Shown: positions 42,210 to 56,200 of the stretch, one piece after another
Position numbering within the stretch: the first letter of the stretch is position 1
How the letters are laid out: each line of letters starts with the position of its first letter
NCBI GenBank assembly: GCA_964036275.1
Contig: OZ038433.1
Coordinates: 46,071,097-46,135,096 of the forward strand
Direction of reading: 5' to 3'
Length of the DNA: 64,000 nucleotides
From: Litoditis marina
Lineage: Eukaryota > Nematoda > Chromadorea > Rhabditida > Rhabditidae
The notes under the pieces: model-generated
Databases searched by the model: none
What the model saw: only the letters and a program-made list of their open reading frames with translations
What the model was told of the DNA's origin: nothing
Position numbers and translations under genes: made by a program

Positions 42210-45200
42210 CTGAACTAAACCACAAACTAGATATTTCACGTGAGTCACTGGTGACCCAAAACATTTTCAAGGGCTCTCAATGACGTTCAATCACCGAAGA
42301 ACAACCTAGGAGTGAAAAGCTCAAGTATCAAGCTACATAGATCATACTAACATAGTAGTCCACACTTGAACTGAATATTTCACTTGAGTCACTGGTGACT
42401 CAATACATTTTCGAATGCTTTCAAATACTTCCGATCACTGAGAAACAACCTAGTACTTACATATGTAAGTATCAAACTACAAAGATCATACACACACATT
42501 AGGCCACCCCTGAACTGAATATTTCACTTGAGTCACTGGTGACTCAAGATATTTTCGAATGCTTTCAAATACTTCCGATCACTGAGAAACAACCTAGTAC
42601 TTACAGATGTGAGTATCAAACTACAAAGATCATACACACACATTAGGCCACCCCTGAACTGAATATTTCACTTGAGTCACTGGTGACTCAATACATTTTC
42701 GAATGCTTTCAAATACTTCCGATCACTGAGAAACAACCTAGTACTTACAGATGTAAGTATCAAACTACAAAGATCATACACACACATTAGGCCACCCCTG
42801 AACTGAATATTTCACTTGAGTCACTGGTGACTCAAGACATTTTCGAATGCTTTCAAATACTTCCGATCACTGAGAAACAACCTACCACTTTCAGATGCAA
42901 GTATCAAGCTACAAAGATCATACAAACATACTAGGCCACCCCTGAACTGAATATTTCACTTGAGTCACTGGTGACTCGAGACATTTTCAAATGCTTTCAA
43001 AGACTTTCGATCACTGAGAAACAACCTAGTACTTACAGATGTATGTATCAAACTACAAAGATCATACACACACATTAGGCCACCCCTGAACTGAATATTT
43101 CACTTGAGTCACTGGTGACTCAAGACATTTTCGAATGCTTTCAAATACTTCCGATCACTGAGAAACAACCTACCACTTTCAGATGCAAGTATCAAGCTAC
43201 AAAGATCATACAAACATACTAGGCCACCCCTGAACTGAATATTTCACTTGAGTCACTGGTGACTCAATACATTTTCGAATGCTTTCAAATACTTCCGATC
43301 ACTGAGAAACAACCTAGTACTTACAGATGTAAGTATCAAACTACAAAGATCATACAAACATACTAGGCCACCCCTGAACTGAATATTTCACTTGAGTCAC
43401 TGGTGACTCAATACATTTTCGAATGCTTTCAAATACTTCCGATCACTGAGAAACAACCTAGTACTTACAGATGTAAGTATCAAACTACAAAGATCATACA
43501 CACACATTAGGCCACCCCTGAACTGAATATTTCACTTGAGTCACTGGTGACTCAAGACATTTTCGAATGCTTTCAAATACTTCCGATCACTGAGAAACAA
43601 CCTAGTACTTACAGATGTGAGTATCAAACTACAAAGATCATACACACACATTAGGCCACCCCTGAACTGAATATTTCACTTGAGTCACTGGTGACTCAAT
43701 ACATTTTCGAATGCTTTCAAATACTTCCGATCACTGAGAAACAACCTAGTACTTACAGATGTAAGTATCAAACTACAAAGATCATACACACACATTAGGC
43801 CACCCCTGAACTGAATATTTCACTTGAGTCACTGGTGACTCAAGACATTTTCGAATGCTTTCAAATACTTCCGATCACTGAGAAACAACCTACCACTTTC
43901 AGATGCAAGTATCAAGCTACAAAGATCATACAAACATACTAGGCCACCCCTGAACTGAATATTTCACTTGAGTCACTGGTGACTCAATACATTTTCGAAT
44001 GCTTTCAAATACTTCCGATCACTGAGAAACAACCTAGTACTTACAGATGTAAGTATCAAACTACAAAGATCATACAAACATACTAGGCCACCCCTGAACT
44101 GAATATTTCACTTGAGTCACTGGTGACTCAAGACATTTTCAAATGCTTTCAAAGACTTTCGATCACTGAGAAACAGCCCAGTACTTACAGATGTAATTAT
44201 CAAGCTACAAAGATCATACACACATATTAGCCCACCCCTGAACTGAATATTTCACTTGAGTCACTGGTGACTCAAGACATTTTCGAATGATTTCACATAT
44301 TTTCGATCACTGAGAAACAACCTAGTACTTACAGATGTAAGTATCAAACTACAAAGATCATACAAACATACTAGGCCACCCCTGAACTGAATAATTCACT
44401 TGAGTCACTGGTGACTCGAGACATTTTCAAATGCTTTCAAAGACTTTCGATCACTGAGAAACAACCTAGTACTTACAGATGTATGTATCAAACTACAAAG
44501 ATCATACACACACATTAGGCCACCCCTGAACTGAATATTTCACTTGAGTCACTGGTGACTCAAGACATTTTCGAATGCTTTCAAATACTTCCGATCACTG
44601 AGAAACAACCTACCACTTTCAGATGCAAGTATCAAGCTACAAAGATCATACAAACATACTAGGCCACCCCTGAACTGAATATTTCACTTGAGTCACTGGT
44701 GACTCAATACATTTTCGAATGCTTTCAAATACTTCCGATCACTGAGAAACAACCTAGTACTTACAGATGTAAGTATCAAACTACAAAGATCATACAAACA
44801 TACTAGGCCACCCCTGAACTGAATATTTCACATGAGTCACTGGTGACTCAATACATTTTCGAATGCTTTCAAATACTTCCGATCACTGAGAAACAACCTA
44901 GTACTTACAGATGTAAGTATCAAACTACAAAGATCATACACACACATTAGGCCACCCCTGAACTGAATATTTCACTTGAGTCACTGGTGACTCAAGACAT
45001 TTTCGAATGCTTTCAAATACTTCCGATCACTGAGAAACAACCTAGTACTTACAGATGTGAGTATCAAACTACAAAGATCATACACACACATTAGGCCACC
45101 CCTGAACTGAATATTTCACTTGAGTCACTGGTGACTCAATACATTTTCGAATGCTTTCAAATACTTCCGATCACTGAGAAACAACCTAGTACTTACAGAT

Positions 45201-47102
45201 GTAAGTATCAAACTACAAAGATCATACACACACATTAGGCCACCCCTGAACTGAATATTTCACTTGAGTCACTGGTGACTCAAGACATTTTCGAATGCTT
45301 TCAAATACTTCCGATCACTGAGAAACAACCTACCACTTTCAGATGCAAGTATCAAGCTACAAAGATCATACAAACATACTAGGCCACCCCTGAACTGAAT
45401 ATTTCACTTGAGTCACTGGTGACTCAATACATTTTCGAATGCTTTCAAATACTTCCGATCACTGAGAAACAACCTAGTACTTACAGATGTAAGTATCAAA
45501 CTACAAAGATCATACAAACATACTAGGCCACCCCTGAACTGAATATTTCACTTGAGTCACTGGTGACTCAAGACATTTTCAAATGCTTTCAAAGACTTTC
45601 GATCACTGAGAAACAGCCCAGTACTTACAGATGTAATTATCAAGCTACAAAGATCATACACACATATTAGCCCACCCCTGAACTGAATATTTCACTTGAG
45701 TCACTGGTGACTCAAGACATTTTCGAATGATTTCACATATTTTCGATCACTGAGAAACAACCTAGTACTTACAGATGTAAGTATCAAACTACAAAGATCA
45801 TACAAACATACTAGGCCACCCCTGAACTGAATAATTCACTTGAGTCACTGGTGACTCGAGACATTTTCAAATGCTTTCAAAGACTTTCGATCACTGAGAA
45901 ACAACCTAGTACTTACAGATGTATGTATCAAACTACAAAGATCATACACACACATTAGGCCACCCCTGAACTGAATATTTCACTTGAGTCACTGGTGACT
46001 CAAGACATTTTCGAATGCTTTCAAATACTTCCGATCACTGAGAAACAACCTACCACTTTCAGATGCAAGTATCAAGCTACAAAGATCATACAAACATACT
46101 AGGCCACCCCTGAACTGAATATTTCACTTGAGTCACTGGTGACTCAATACATTTTCGAATGCTTTCAAATACTTCCGATCACTGAGAAACAACCTAGTAC
46201 TTACAGATGTAAGTATCAAACTACAAAGATCATACAAACATACTAGGCCACCCCTGAACTGAATATTTCACTTGAGTCACTGGTGACTCAATACATTTTC
46301 GAATGCTTTCAAATACTTCCGATCACTGAGAAACAACCTAGTACTTACAGACGTAAGTATCAAACTACAAAGATCATACACACACATTAGGCCACCCCTG
46401 AACTGAATATTTCACTTGAGTCACTGGTGACTCAAGACATTTTCGAATGCTTTCAAATACTTCCGATCACTGAGAAACAACCTAGTACTTACAGATGTGA
46501 GTATCAAACTACAAAGATCATACACACACATTAGGCCACCCCTGAACTGAATATTTCACTTGAGTCACTGGTGACTCAATACATTTTCGAATGCTTTCAA
46601 ATACTTCCGATCACTGAGAAACAACCTACCACTTTCAGATGCAAGTATCAAGCTACAAAGATCATACACACATATTAGCCCACCCCTGAACTGAATATTT
46701 CACTTGAGTCACTGGTGACTCAAGACATTTTCGAATGATTTCACATATTTTCGATCACTGAGAAACAACCTAGTACTTACAGATGTAAGTATCAAACTAC
46801 AAAGATCATACAAACATACTAGGCCACCCCTGAACTGAATATTTCACTTGAGTCACTGGTGACTCGAGACATTTTCAAATGCTTTCAAAGACTTTCGATC
46901 ACTGAGAAACAACCTAGTACTTACAGATGTATGTATCAAACTACAAAGATCATACACACACATTAGGCCACCCCTGAACTGAATATTTCACTTGAGTCAC
47001 TGGTGACTCAAGACATTTTCGAATGCTTTCAAATACTTCCGATCACTGAGAAACAACCTACCACTTTCAGATGCAAGTATCAAGCTACAAAGATCATACA
47101 AA
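42210..47102. repeat. 144-bp satellite with TGAGTCAC-TG-GTGACTCA hairpins and 10-mer higher-order structure
   Basis: About 34 units; the TGAACTGAAT starts at 42511, 42655, 42799 and 42943 give period 144. Each has the 18-base hairpin TGAGTCACTGGTGACTCA (8-bp arms, 2-base loop), that is two AP-1/bZIP-type TGASTCA sites. A distinctive variant (ATAATTCACTTGAGTC) at 44391 recurs at 45831, exactly 1440 bp, and other variants keep the same distance, so the array is a 10-unit higher-order repeat; the last repeat is shortened. The first unit diverges (CACGTGAGTCACTGGTGACCC). Confidence 0.95.
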
Positions 47103-49267
47103 CTTGGTTTCAATGAAAATGGTGGAATTTTCAGTGTTGTGTCAGATCTGACACAAACGAAAAACGTAAGAATGTAGTTGAGAGTTTGAAAGGTTTTGAC
47201 TTATATCAACTTCAGTTATACATTTCAACTCAATTGAGGAGTAAATGCTTGGTTTCAATGAAAATGGTGGAATTTTCAGTGTTGTGTCAGATCTGACACA
47301 AACGAAAAACGTAAGAATGTAGTTGAGAGTTTGAAAGGTTTTGACTTATATCAACTTCAGTTATACATTTCAACTCAATTGAGGAGTAAATGCTTGGTTT
47401 CAATGAAAATGGTGGAATTTTCAGTGTTGTGTCAGATCTGACACAAACGAAAAACGTAAGAATGTAGTTGAGAGTTTGAAAGGTTTTGACTTATATCAAC
47501 TTCAGTTATACATTTCAACTCAATTGAGGAGTAAATGCTTGGTTTCAATGAAAATGGTGGAATTTTCAGTGTTGTGTCAGATCTGACACAAACGAAAAAC
47601 GTAGGAATGTAGTTGAGAGTTTGGAAGGTTTTGACTTATATCAACTTCAGTTATACATTTCAACTCAATTGAGGACTAAATGCTTTGTTTTAGTGAGAAT
47701 CGTGAGTTTTTAGTGTTGTGTCAGATCTGACACAAACGAAAAACGTAAGAATGTAGTTGAGAGTTTGGAAGGTTTTGACTTATATCAACTTCAGTTATAC
47801 ATTTCAACTCAATTGAGGACTAAATGCTTTGTTTTAGTGAGAATCGTGAGTTTTTAGTGTTGTATCAGATCTGACACAAACGAAAAACGTAGGAATGTAG
47901 TTGAGAGTTTGGAAGGTTTTGACTTATATCAACTTCAGTTATACATTTCAACTCAATTGAGGACTAAATGCTTTGTTTTAGTGAGAATCGTGAGTTTTTA
48001 GTGTTGTATCAGATCTGACACAAACGAAAAACGTAGGAATGTAGTTGAGAGTTTGGAAGGTTTTGACTTATATCAAGTTCAGTTATACATTTCAACTCAA
48101 TTGAGGACTAAATGCTTTGTTTTAGTGAGAATCGTGAGTTTTCAGTGTTGTGTCAGATCTGACACAAACGAAAAACGTAGGAATGTAGTTGAGAGTTTGA
48201 AAGGTTTTGAATTATATTAACTTCAGTTATACATTTCAACTCAATTGAGGAGTAAGTGCTTGGTTTCAATGAAAATGGTGGAGTTTTCAGTGTTGTGTCA
48301 GATCTGACACAAACGAAAAACGTAGGAATGTAGTTGAGAGTTTGAAAGGTTTTGACTTATATTAACTTCAGTTATACATTTCAACTCAATTGAGGAGTAA
48401 ATGCTTGGTTTCAATGAAAATGGTGGAGTTTTCAGTGTTGTGTCAGATCTGACACAAACGAAACACGTAGGAATGTAGTTGAGAGTTTGGAAGGTTTTGA
48501 CTTATATCAACTTCAGTTATACATTTCAACTCAATTGAGGACTAAATGCTTTGTTTTAGTGAGAATCGTGAGTTTTTAGTGTTGTATCAGATCTGACACC
48601 AACGAAAAACGTAGGAATGTAGTTGACAGTTGGAGAGGTTTTGACTTATATCAACTTCAGTCATACATTTCAATTCAATTGGGGAGTAAATGCTTGGTTT
48701 CAATGAAAATGGTGGAGTTTTCAGTGTTGTGTCAGATCTGACACAAACGAAAAACGCAGGAATGTAGTTGAGAGTTTGAAAGGTTTTGAATTATATTAAC
48801 TTCAGTTATACATTTCAACTCAATTGAGAAGTAAATGCTTGGTTTCAATGAAAATGGTGGAGTTTTCAGTGTTGTGTCAGATCTGACACAAACGAAAAAC
48901 GTAGGAATGTAGTTGAGAGTTTGAAAGGTTTTGAATTATATTAACTTCAGTTATACATTTCAACTCAATTGAGGAGTAAGTGCTTGGTTTCAATGAAAAT
49001 GGTGGAGTTTTCAGTGTTGTGTCAGATCTGACACAAACGAAAAACGTAGGAATGTAGTTGAGTTGAGAGTTTGAAAGGTTTTGAATTATATTAACTTCAG
49101 TTATACATTTCAACTCAATTGAGGAGTAAATGCTTGGTTTCAATGAAAATGGTGGAGTTTTCAGTGTTGTGTCAGATCTGACACAAACGAAAAACGTAAG
49201 AATGTAGTTGATAGTTTGAAAAGTTTAGACTTATATTAAGTTTAGTTATACATTTCAACTCAATTGA
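47103..49267. repeat. 145-bp satellite (copy 2, longer)
   Basis: About fifteen units of the same satellite. The segment from about 47825 matches copy 1 base for base over long stretches; the earlier units are absent from copy 1. The left edge abuts the 144-bp satellite at 47102. Confidence 0.92.
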
Positions 49268-50151
49268 CATATTGGCAATCAAATCGATTTTCAACGTAAA
49301 CGGTCCGTTTTCAAGTGTAAATTTTGTCAGGTAGACTGTGCTCAAGCTGGTTAAACTATTTTCTTGATAAGTGCTCTCTAATTGAGTTAGACATGTTGGC
49401 ATAAGATGAACTACCAAAATGCTTTATTGTGTGTGTGGTGCGAAAACCTTCCACTTTACAGAGTACATCGCCGTTTCGCCAAACCTTCCGACTGTAGTTC
49501 CATAGAGTGTCTGATACCGGTGGATAGCAACAGTTGTCAGTAAGTGGCCGATGTTGAACTCTGCGAAATGATTACAAATGTGAATAGCTGCTCACTAAAG
49601 ATCTCGGATCGTTCGAGTGATTGCAGAATGAACATAGTTCCCGTTTCACAAAACGTTAGTTTTCTTATTTTGAAGATTGTAAGTCTTAATTCGAAATAAA
49701 AAACAAAAATATCACGTACAGAAGACACTGCGGTGTCAATATAGTTCGTTTCACCCACCCATGACTTTCTACAGTAATCTTCCGTATTTTCAAGCGGATT
49801 TATTAAACCAACAAAGTGCCTCTTAGACCTACTGTATTCTATGCTTGTAGTAACCAATGTGGAAAACAGAATCACGAAGTTTAGGCTATTTCCAATGCCT
49901 AGAAGATATGAAAAATTGACTTGAAAGTTTCATGATCTTACTGTAGAGGGCTACGGATGCGTGAAACAGACTATAGCAATGCTCAGCAATTCAAAGAAAT
50001 TACTCAATGAAGCAATACAAATTCTCTGTATTTACTAGTAAAAAGTAACGTGCAAATACATTTTCATCGAATGCACAGAAAAGGCACTGAACACCCTTAC
50101 CAGCAGTGAATGCTTGGCTTTATGGATATTCATGTCAGTCTTTTTACTTAC

Positions 50152-50359
50152 GAAATCGATGAAATTGAAATCATGAATATAACTTTCAGTTTGTGTTCAC
50201 GCGTTCCCTGCTGATTGACACTATTGTGGCGACTACAGCAAACGCAGCTGTGCTCAGAGTATATGGAGAGCCCTCACCTTTTTGTTATTGAGAAACCAAT
50301 TTTTGTGGTCTCCCTTCCGATGTCCCACGATCTCCAGATTCATCGTCGACACATCAACT
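50152..50359 (-). CDS. Two candidate exons of a second gene, block B copy 2
   Basis: This is the duplicate of the candidate in block B copy 1: exons 50278-50359 and 50152-50210 with the same splice sites and open frames. No base change in the exons was noticed. Neither start nor stop is identified, and the function is unknown. Confidence 0.4.
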
Positions 50360-50765
50360 CTAGAATAAAGACAGCTAATATTGATATGAAAGTCACCAAT
50401 AAATCTGTTCTACGAGAGAGTCAAAAAAAAATTAAGTCAAGAATGATTTCGAAAACAATAAAAAAATTGAGATAAATGGAAATGGAGAAACCTGTTCGTC
50501 CCACTTCCTCACGTGAACCTCACCAACATTTCTCAACCTCAGGGGAATGCACACAACCTACAGTTTTTGGAGCGAGCAACCTAAAAAGCAATTAGCACTT
50601 AATCCAATGAGCAATTAGCGGTGAACAGTCTGAGGACCGTAGGTGGTAATGTATGCCTTCTATAGTTCACTGCCAGGCTTCGTTTGAACTTAGTCTCTGA
50701 CTAACAAAGAGTTGAAACGCTTCATGAAGTAAATTAGAGCGAATGAATGAATAAACTATCGAAAT

Positions 50766-50834
50766 GGGGCCGAGTGGTCAGGTGGTTAGCGTTCGGCTGT
50801 CGCCCCACAGACCCGGGTTCGTTTCCCGCTCGCC
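50766..50834 (+). pseudogene. tRNA-like sequence next to telomere-type repeats (block B copy 2)
   Basis: Duplicate of 12089-12157 with the same D-arm-like and T-arm-like motifs and the same TTAGGC-type tail. Confidence 0.4.
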
Positions 50835-50859
50835 GCGTTATCTATCTGGCTTTGGTTTA

Positions 50860-51149
50860 TTAGGCTTAGGTTTAGGCATAGGCTCAGGCTCAGGCTCAGG
50901 CTTAGGCTCAGGCTTAGGCTTAGGCATAGGCTTAGGCTTGAGCTTAGGCATAGGCTTAAGCTACGTCTTAGGCTTATAATCAGTTTCAAGTTCGAGTTAA
51001 TGCGTAATGTATCACAATATCACAATAACTTAAAGGAGTAGATTTGGTACTATTTAAGGTGTGGACCTAGGCCATAACACGACTTAGGCTTAGGCTTAGG
51101 CTGAGGCTCAGGCTTAGGCTTAGGCTCAGGCTTAGGCTTAGGCTCCGTC
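50860..51149 (+). repeat. Interstitial telomere-type (TTAGGC)n, degenerate (copy 2)
   Basis: Duplicate of 12183-12472 in block B copy 2 with the same variant hexamers. Confidence 0.85.
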
Positions 51150-51361
51150 GTATGCTTGGTACCAGTTCGAATTTTGAATTCTCATCAACTCCATGTTTTC
51201 AAACAAGTCCAGAGTTTTTCAACAGGAGAGAATGAGCAGTTAGACATTTTCGAAAAATGTACTAGAGTATTCTGCTAGGGGCTTTACAATATGATACATT
51301 CCCGTATTCTCAAAACTCAAAGTCTCATTGAACTAAAGTAATGTAAACTTGATATGTTTTT

Positions 51362-51710
51362 CATCAACATAGTAGCCGGGACCGCAACAGTTCTCCTTCA
51401 CGTTATTCACACACAATGATTCCATGAATAATTTCATTTATAAAGCTCAAAGTTCATTTTTCCGGTCTACAGTGCCTGTAGTTGAGTATATTAATTTTTT
51501 TCGGAAAAAATTAATATACTCAACTACAGGCACTGTAGACCGGAAAAAAAACATCAACATAGTAGCCGGGACCGCAACAGTTCTCCTTCACGTTATTCAC
51601 AATGATTCCATGAATAATTTCATTTATAAAGCTCAAAGTTTCACTTAAACATGCTTCTATTATATACAGAAATGTGTATTACTATTCACTTAAACATGCT
51701 TCTATTATTA
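51362..51710. repeat. Local direct duplications around the hairpin
   Basis: CATCAACATAGTAGCCGGG... through ...AAAGCTCAAAGTT occurs at 51362-51454 and again at 51552-51641. TTCACTTAAACATGCTTCTA occurs at about 51640 and 51685. Block B copy 1 has each once. The open plus frame here arises from the duplication. Confidence 0.85.
51457..51548. repeat. Perfect 44-bp-arm hairpin, block B copy 2 only
   Basis: Arms 51457-51500 and 51505-51548 are exact inverse complements (CCGGTCTACAGTGCCTGTAG and its complement) with a 4-base loop. Block B copy 1 has only the left arm (12777-12820) and then AAGAAATG. Confidence 0.9.
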
Positions 51711-53288
51711 TGACACCACCTTTCAAAAAAAGTTCAAAATTTTACAACTCCCAATTCTACGTGGGTAGACAGGTGGTCGATTTTGTGTCAGATCTGAGAC
51801 ATTCGACCAAAATCTGTGTCAGATCTGTCACAGTTTGCATACCCTATAGTAACTAAAATTTAAAAAAGTTGTTTTTTCTTGGTTTTGTTTATACTGTGTA
51901 TTCAGTCATGGGTTCAGGAGTTCACACAAAAAATTTGAGAGAAAAATGTTTATTTAGACGCGAGATATGACTCATTAAAGCTACAACGGCCCAATAAAAT
52001 GGGAGGATGGCACATAAATGGTTTTCCTCCTGGAGCTTCAGTAAAACATGAGTTTAACTGTTGGAAGAGTTGATTGAACCAAAATAAATGATTTCAATTG
52101 TTTTCACTCTGTTTGTGCACCATTTTCCAGGGAAAACTGAAAACTGGGATTACTGTAAGCCGGTTGTCACCAAAGAAGTGGTCGCACATGGCAAAATTCT
52201 TTGAAGATGTAGATATTTCTTTATTAATGTTCAATGACCATATTCAATCCAAGTCAGGTGTTGTTCCGACCGCACAGGTCGAAATATGGTCATTTTTAGT
52301 ATGTGTCAGATCTGACACACAGGCAAATTTCATCGAGAAAATTAAAATTTCTCGAAATTCGTGTATTTGTGTCTTCTTTTTGCAGGAAAATGTTCTAAAT
52401 AGAATTATCTTACATATTACCAACTTGATTAGTTTAATTTCTGATTTACATTTCAAATAAGTCTTTTTTGAGAAAAGAGGATAAGTCTTTTTTGAGAATT
52501 TTTGAGTTTCTGCTGTGTGTCTGCCATATTTTTCGGCGATTTCTCTTTTCACTTGAACTTTGACCTTTGATTTGTAGCATTGTATAACATGTGTAGTTTG
52601 AACTTTGCTCTCGCCGAACCATTTTTGCTCACTCCGATTGCCTTATTAGGAGCAACTACCCTCACTGATGACCAGCCTTATATTGCCGATTTTCATAGAT
52701 TGAATATGTTTGTAAACTATTTTTATATATAATATTTATTATTCTATATTGAATTCTCAACATGAAATAGAGGTGAGAACATATAAACGTCGAAAATTGT
52801 AAGCTCATTTTGAATTTTTCGGTGCTGACATGTCTATTTTAGTACCTTTTTCCAGTTTTATCCGATTTCAATGCATTTTATATTTGTATTGTACAAAAAC
52901 ACTGCAAGAATAATAAACAATGTGTCTATGGTTGGAAATCACAATTGAAATACCCAGCAAAGTCAATTGGTCGAGAATAGAAAGAGTATAGTCCCTGCCG
53001 AACTTATATGTAAAAACACAGAGGAAAATTTGTGCATACGTAAAAGAACCATGTTAAATATAGTTTTTGTAGGAAAAGCAATTTATGCAATGAAATTACG
53101 TAGCTATGAAAAAATTTAACGTTCAATCTGAAAACTTTATCAAGCTCGAAAATGTACCACTAATTCGGACTTTTCTGTGTAATTCTAGCATGATGGGTGC
53201 GAATTAGGCTACGCACCATTCATGATTGGCATGCTCCAAGTTCTTTTGTAAACAGAAAGTTGGCTTGAAAATAGGCCACGCCCCCTTC

Positions 53289-56200
53289 CTAAACGGTAGT
53301 CTCCGGCGTTGCGGTCAATCGATGTCTTCGAAATGTGAGTGTGACTCCGTCTTCCGGGGAACCGGCATAACATGAGGAGGACATTGGATCAACTGATGAC
53401 GTCATCAGGGATTGGGAGGGAAGATCTTCGGCCGATTGGGTCAACTGGAAGAAGTGGGAGATGAGAGTTATACTTAAGCCCCCCACTTCCCAGAGGAAAG
53501 TGTTTCGAGGGAGGGTGCTCTCTTCAAAGCAAACCTCTACAGTGTTTTCCATTTAGGTTGATCCCGTTGGTTTCGTTCGAATCGAACTACAACGAACATT
53601 TTGTCGCTTTCTGTAATGGGGTGAGAGAGCAATACGTAAGTTTGTTCCACCCACTTATAACCCTCCACAGTAATATACTCAAACTTCCAGATCAAAATTT
53701 GGTATGTTGACGTTTCCCGATTCTCTCCACATTTTGGTAGTGTCTTCTGCGCCTTTACTAGCACGAATTTTGAAAATTTGGAATCAAAATATAGGTTCAT
53801 TCATTAGAAAACGCCTTCTGAATATTTGGCGGGTTACTGTAGAAGGACATCGACTGGTGAAACAGAGTATATGCCCCCCCCCTCCCCTTCTCGGATGAAT
53901 TTATAACAGGGAGTGTAACTCTTCTTTTCTCCAAATGTGTGTCGAGTTCTATGTTAATTGAAATGTTGGCAGAGAGTGCGGAGAGTTTTACTGAACCTAA
54001 CCAAAGTGAATATGAAATTTCCTCCCACCTGCTTTGCGAATCTGGCCTTCTGTTTCTTGTTCTGAGTTGTATTTTTTCCGTTGGCGGTCAGCGAATTTCG
54101 AATGCTCAACGCTTGTTCGGACCAACTGGAAAAAACTGTTTGAAAATGCAAAAGAACGTTTTCAAGAAGAACCTTTTTTACTATCAAAGATTTATTCGAA
54201 AATATTGTGTACGAGTTCAAACTACAATTCAGTCCCATACCCACCGCTCCCTAGTTCTCTTCGGACTATTCTGAATTTTCTTCCACAGAATTTCTGGCGA
54301 AGTCTGACTCTGTTCCCTCCTGTCAGTCGCGCAGATTCGAACCAAAAACTCGTCGTCAGAAGAAGGGAGTTTTGTGTCCTAAATGATATTTTTTTAAAAA
54401 GTAGTCTCGACTACTGTATTGAGTTAGCATACTGTATACGCTACTAATGCTGTGTTTCGGAGTTTTTTTTTGTCCTTATTTGGTTTCTGAAGCTTTTTAT
54501 TATCTGTAGAAAAGGTTAGAATCAAAAACGCATCGTCAGAGGAGTTTTGTGTCCTTCAAAGTGAAAATGTTCTTTGTAGTATGATCTCCATTATGTTTAA
54601 ATTCATCTTAGATGGTTTTTGAATTCAAAAACCATCCCATTTGAATTTTATAACAATTGCCAGAGCTCCAACTCACTTTCAGGCTCTTGCTTCTGTTGAA
54701 AAACCAGCTGCGTTTCTTCTCCTTCTCTTTGTCTGCGTCTCTCGCGTTTTCATTGTCCATATTGATCCTTTCGTTCTCTGCGTCTCTCAATTCAGCCTTC
54801 TCTCTTTTGATTCTTTCTCTCTCTGCGTCTCTCGATTCTGCCTTATCTTGCTTGGCTCTCTCTTTCTCTCGGTCTCTCGATTCCGCCTTATCCCTCTTCT
54901 TCTTCGGTTCTACAGAAGGCCGTGGTTGTAGGTCAACCCATTTCACCTCAGATGGGGAGCAACCTAAGAAATACTGATTTTGAAGGAATAAATACTAATT
55001 TTCAGTTTTAAGAATAACAAAGTTTTAGTAATTCCAGAGGACCAAAGAAGCTGTTAACTGTCCTACTTAAACTATACTTCTCCTAAAGTGAATCTGAAAA
55101 AGTTAGTATACTGTTAGTCAGTTGCACAGACACGTGAAACATGTTGAACACAGCAGAACTCAGAAACGTGCAATGACAAAGTGCACGATGCCTCATTAGA
55201 ATGCCAACTTTTCGTGACCATTCAATTGACTTCTAGTATACCTCAAAACTGCAAACTTTAAAAATTAAAAAAAATGGGAGTCTAGCGCAAACTTTGACTG
55301 TTTTGACAGCCACTATATTGTGGAAAGTTGGTATTTTTAGTTGTTTCCGTGGTGAATTTCCAAAACAAGGAGTAGTGGAACGACAATTATTCTGGAAGAT
55401 CAAACACCATAAACCAACCCTTAAGTTTATGAGCCTCTCCAGCCATATATTCAGCCCAAGAGGTACTCGCAACCAGTAGTTCGTCCAAAGTCACGTTATC
55501 ATACGTTGGAGACGGCATAGACGGAGGGAAGTTGGACTGAAATAAAAGGACACGGATGGCCGAGTGGTTAGGAGCAGCAACTGTTACGCAGTGGTTACGC
55601 AAGTAGTAGAAATTAGCTCCTTTTTCCGAAATGCACAAACTTTCTTCAGAAAACAAACGCAAAAATTTGAATAAATTTTGCCGCCGTCGCGACAAGTCGG
55701 TCCTGATTCAGGATTTCCGACAGTCGGCGCGGTTTTCGACTGTTTTCGCGTTTTAGTCGGTTCCCGTCATTGACGCCAAAGTTACGGAGTGTGTAAACCG
55801 CCTTAGATACTTGACTAAAAATAAATGAAAATGAATTCAAAAACACCCGAGATGGCAGACACAAAAGCTAATTGATACCCATGTGAAAATATCAATCTTC
55901 CAACTCTCTAACCTTGCTGTTTTCGTCTGACGAGCTGTCGTACCGCCACAATGTATCCGCTGGGCCTCTGGAAGTAGCCTCCGCCGGATTGATTTCGTTC
56001 GCCTCCTCCAGCGAGAGAGGCACATGTGGATTGCTGCGGTAGAGATCACGCAGTTCAGAAGGGAACCCTGAAACCGAATATCAAGGTGAATCAAACCATC
56101 TACATCTCTATCAACTATATGATCACAAAAAAATATAACACAGTGGGCCTAAACAGTGGAGCCTATAAAGTTCGTTCAGTTTCAATCATGAACTCCTGTT

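Larger units (their letters stand above)
47103..53799. repeat. Segmental duplication block B, copy 2
   Basis: It matches block B copy 1 but has about five more 145-bp satellite units at its left end, so the shared part starts near 47825. It also has a 156-bp net gain at about 51412-51710 made of a hairpin and direct duplications. It runs without a break into block A copy 3, exactly as block B copy 1 runs into block A copy 2. Confidence 0.85.

Noticed and set aside
42210..47102. Regular repeats resembling a CRISPR array
   Set aside because: There are no unique spacers; the 144-bp units are repeated whole, and the genome is eukaryotic.
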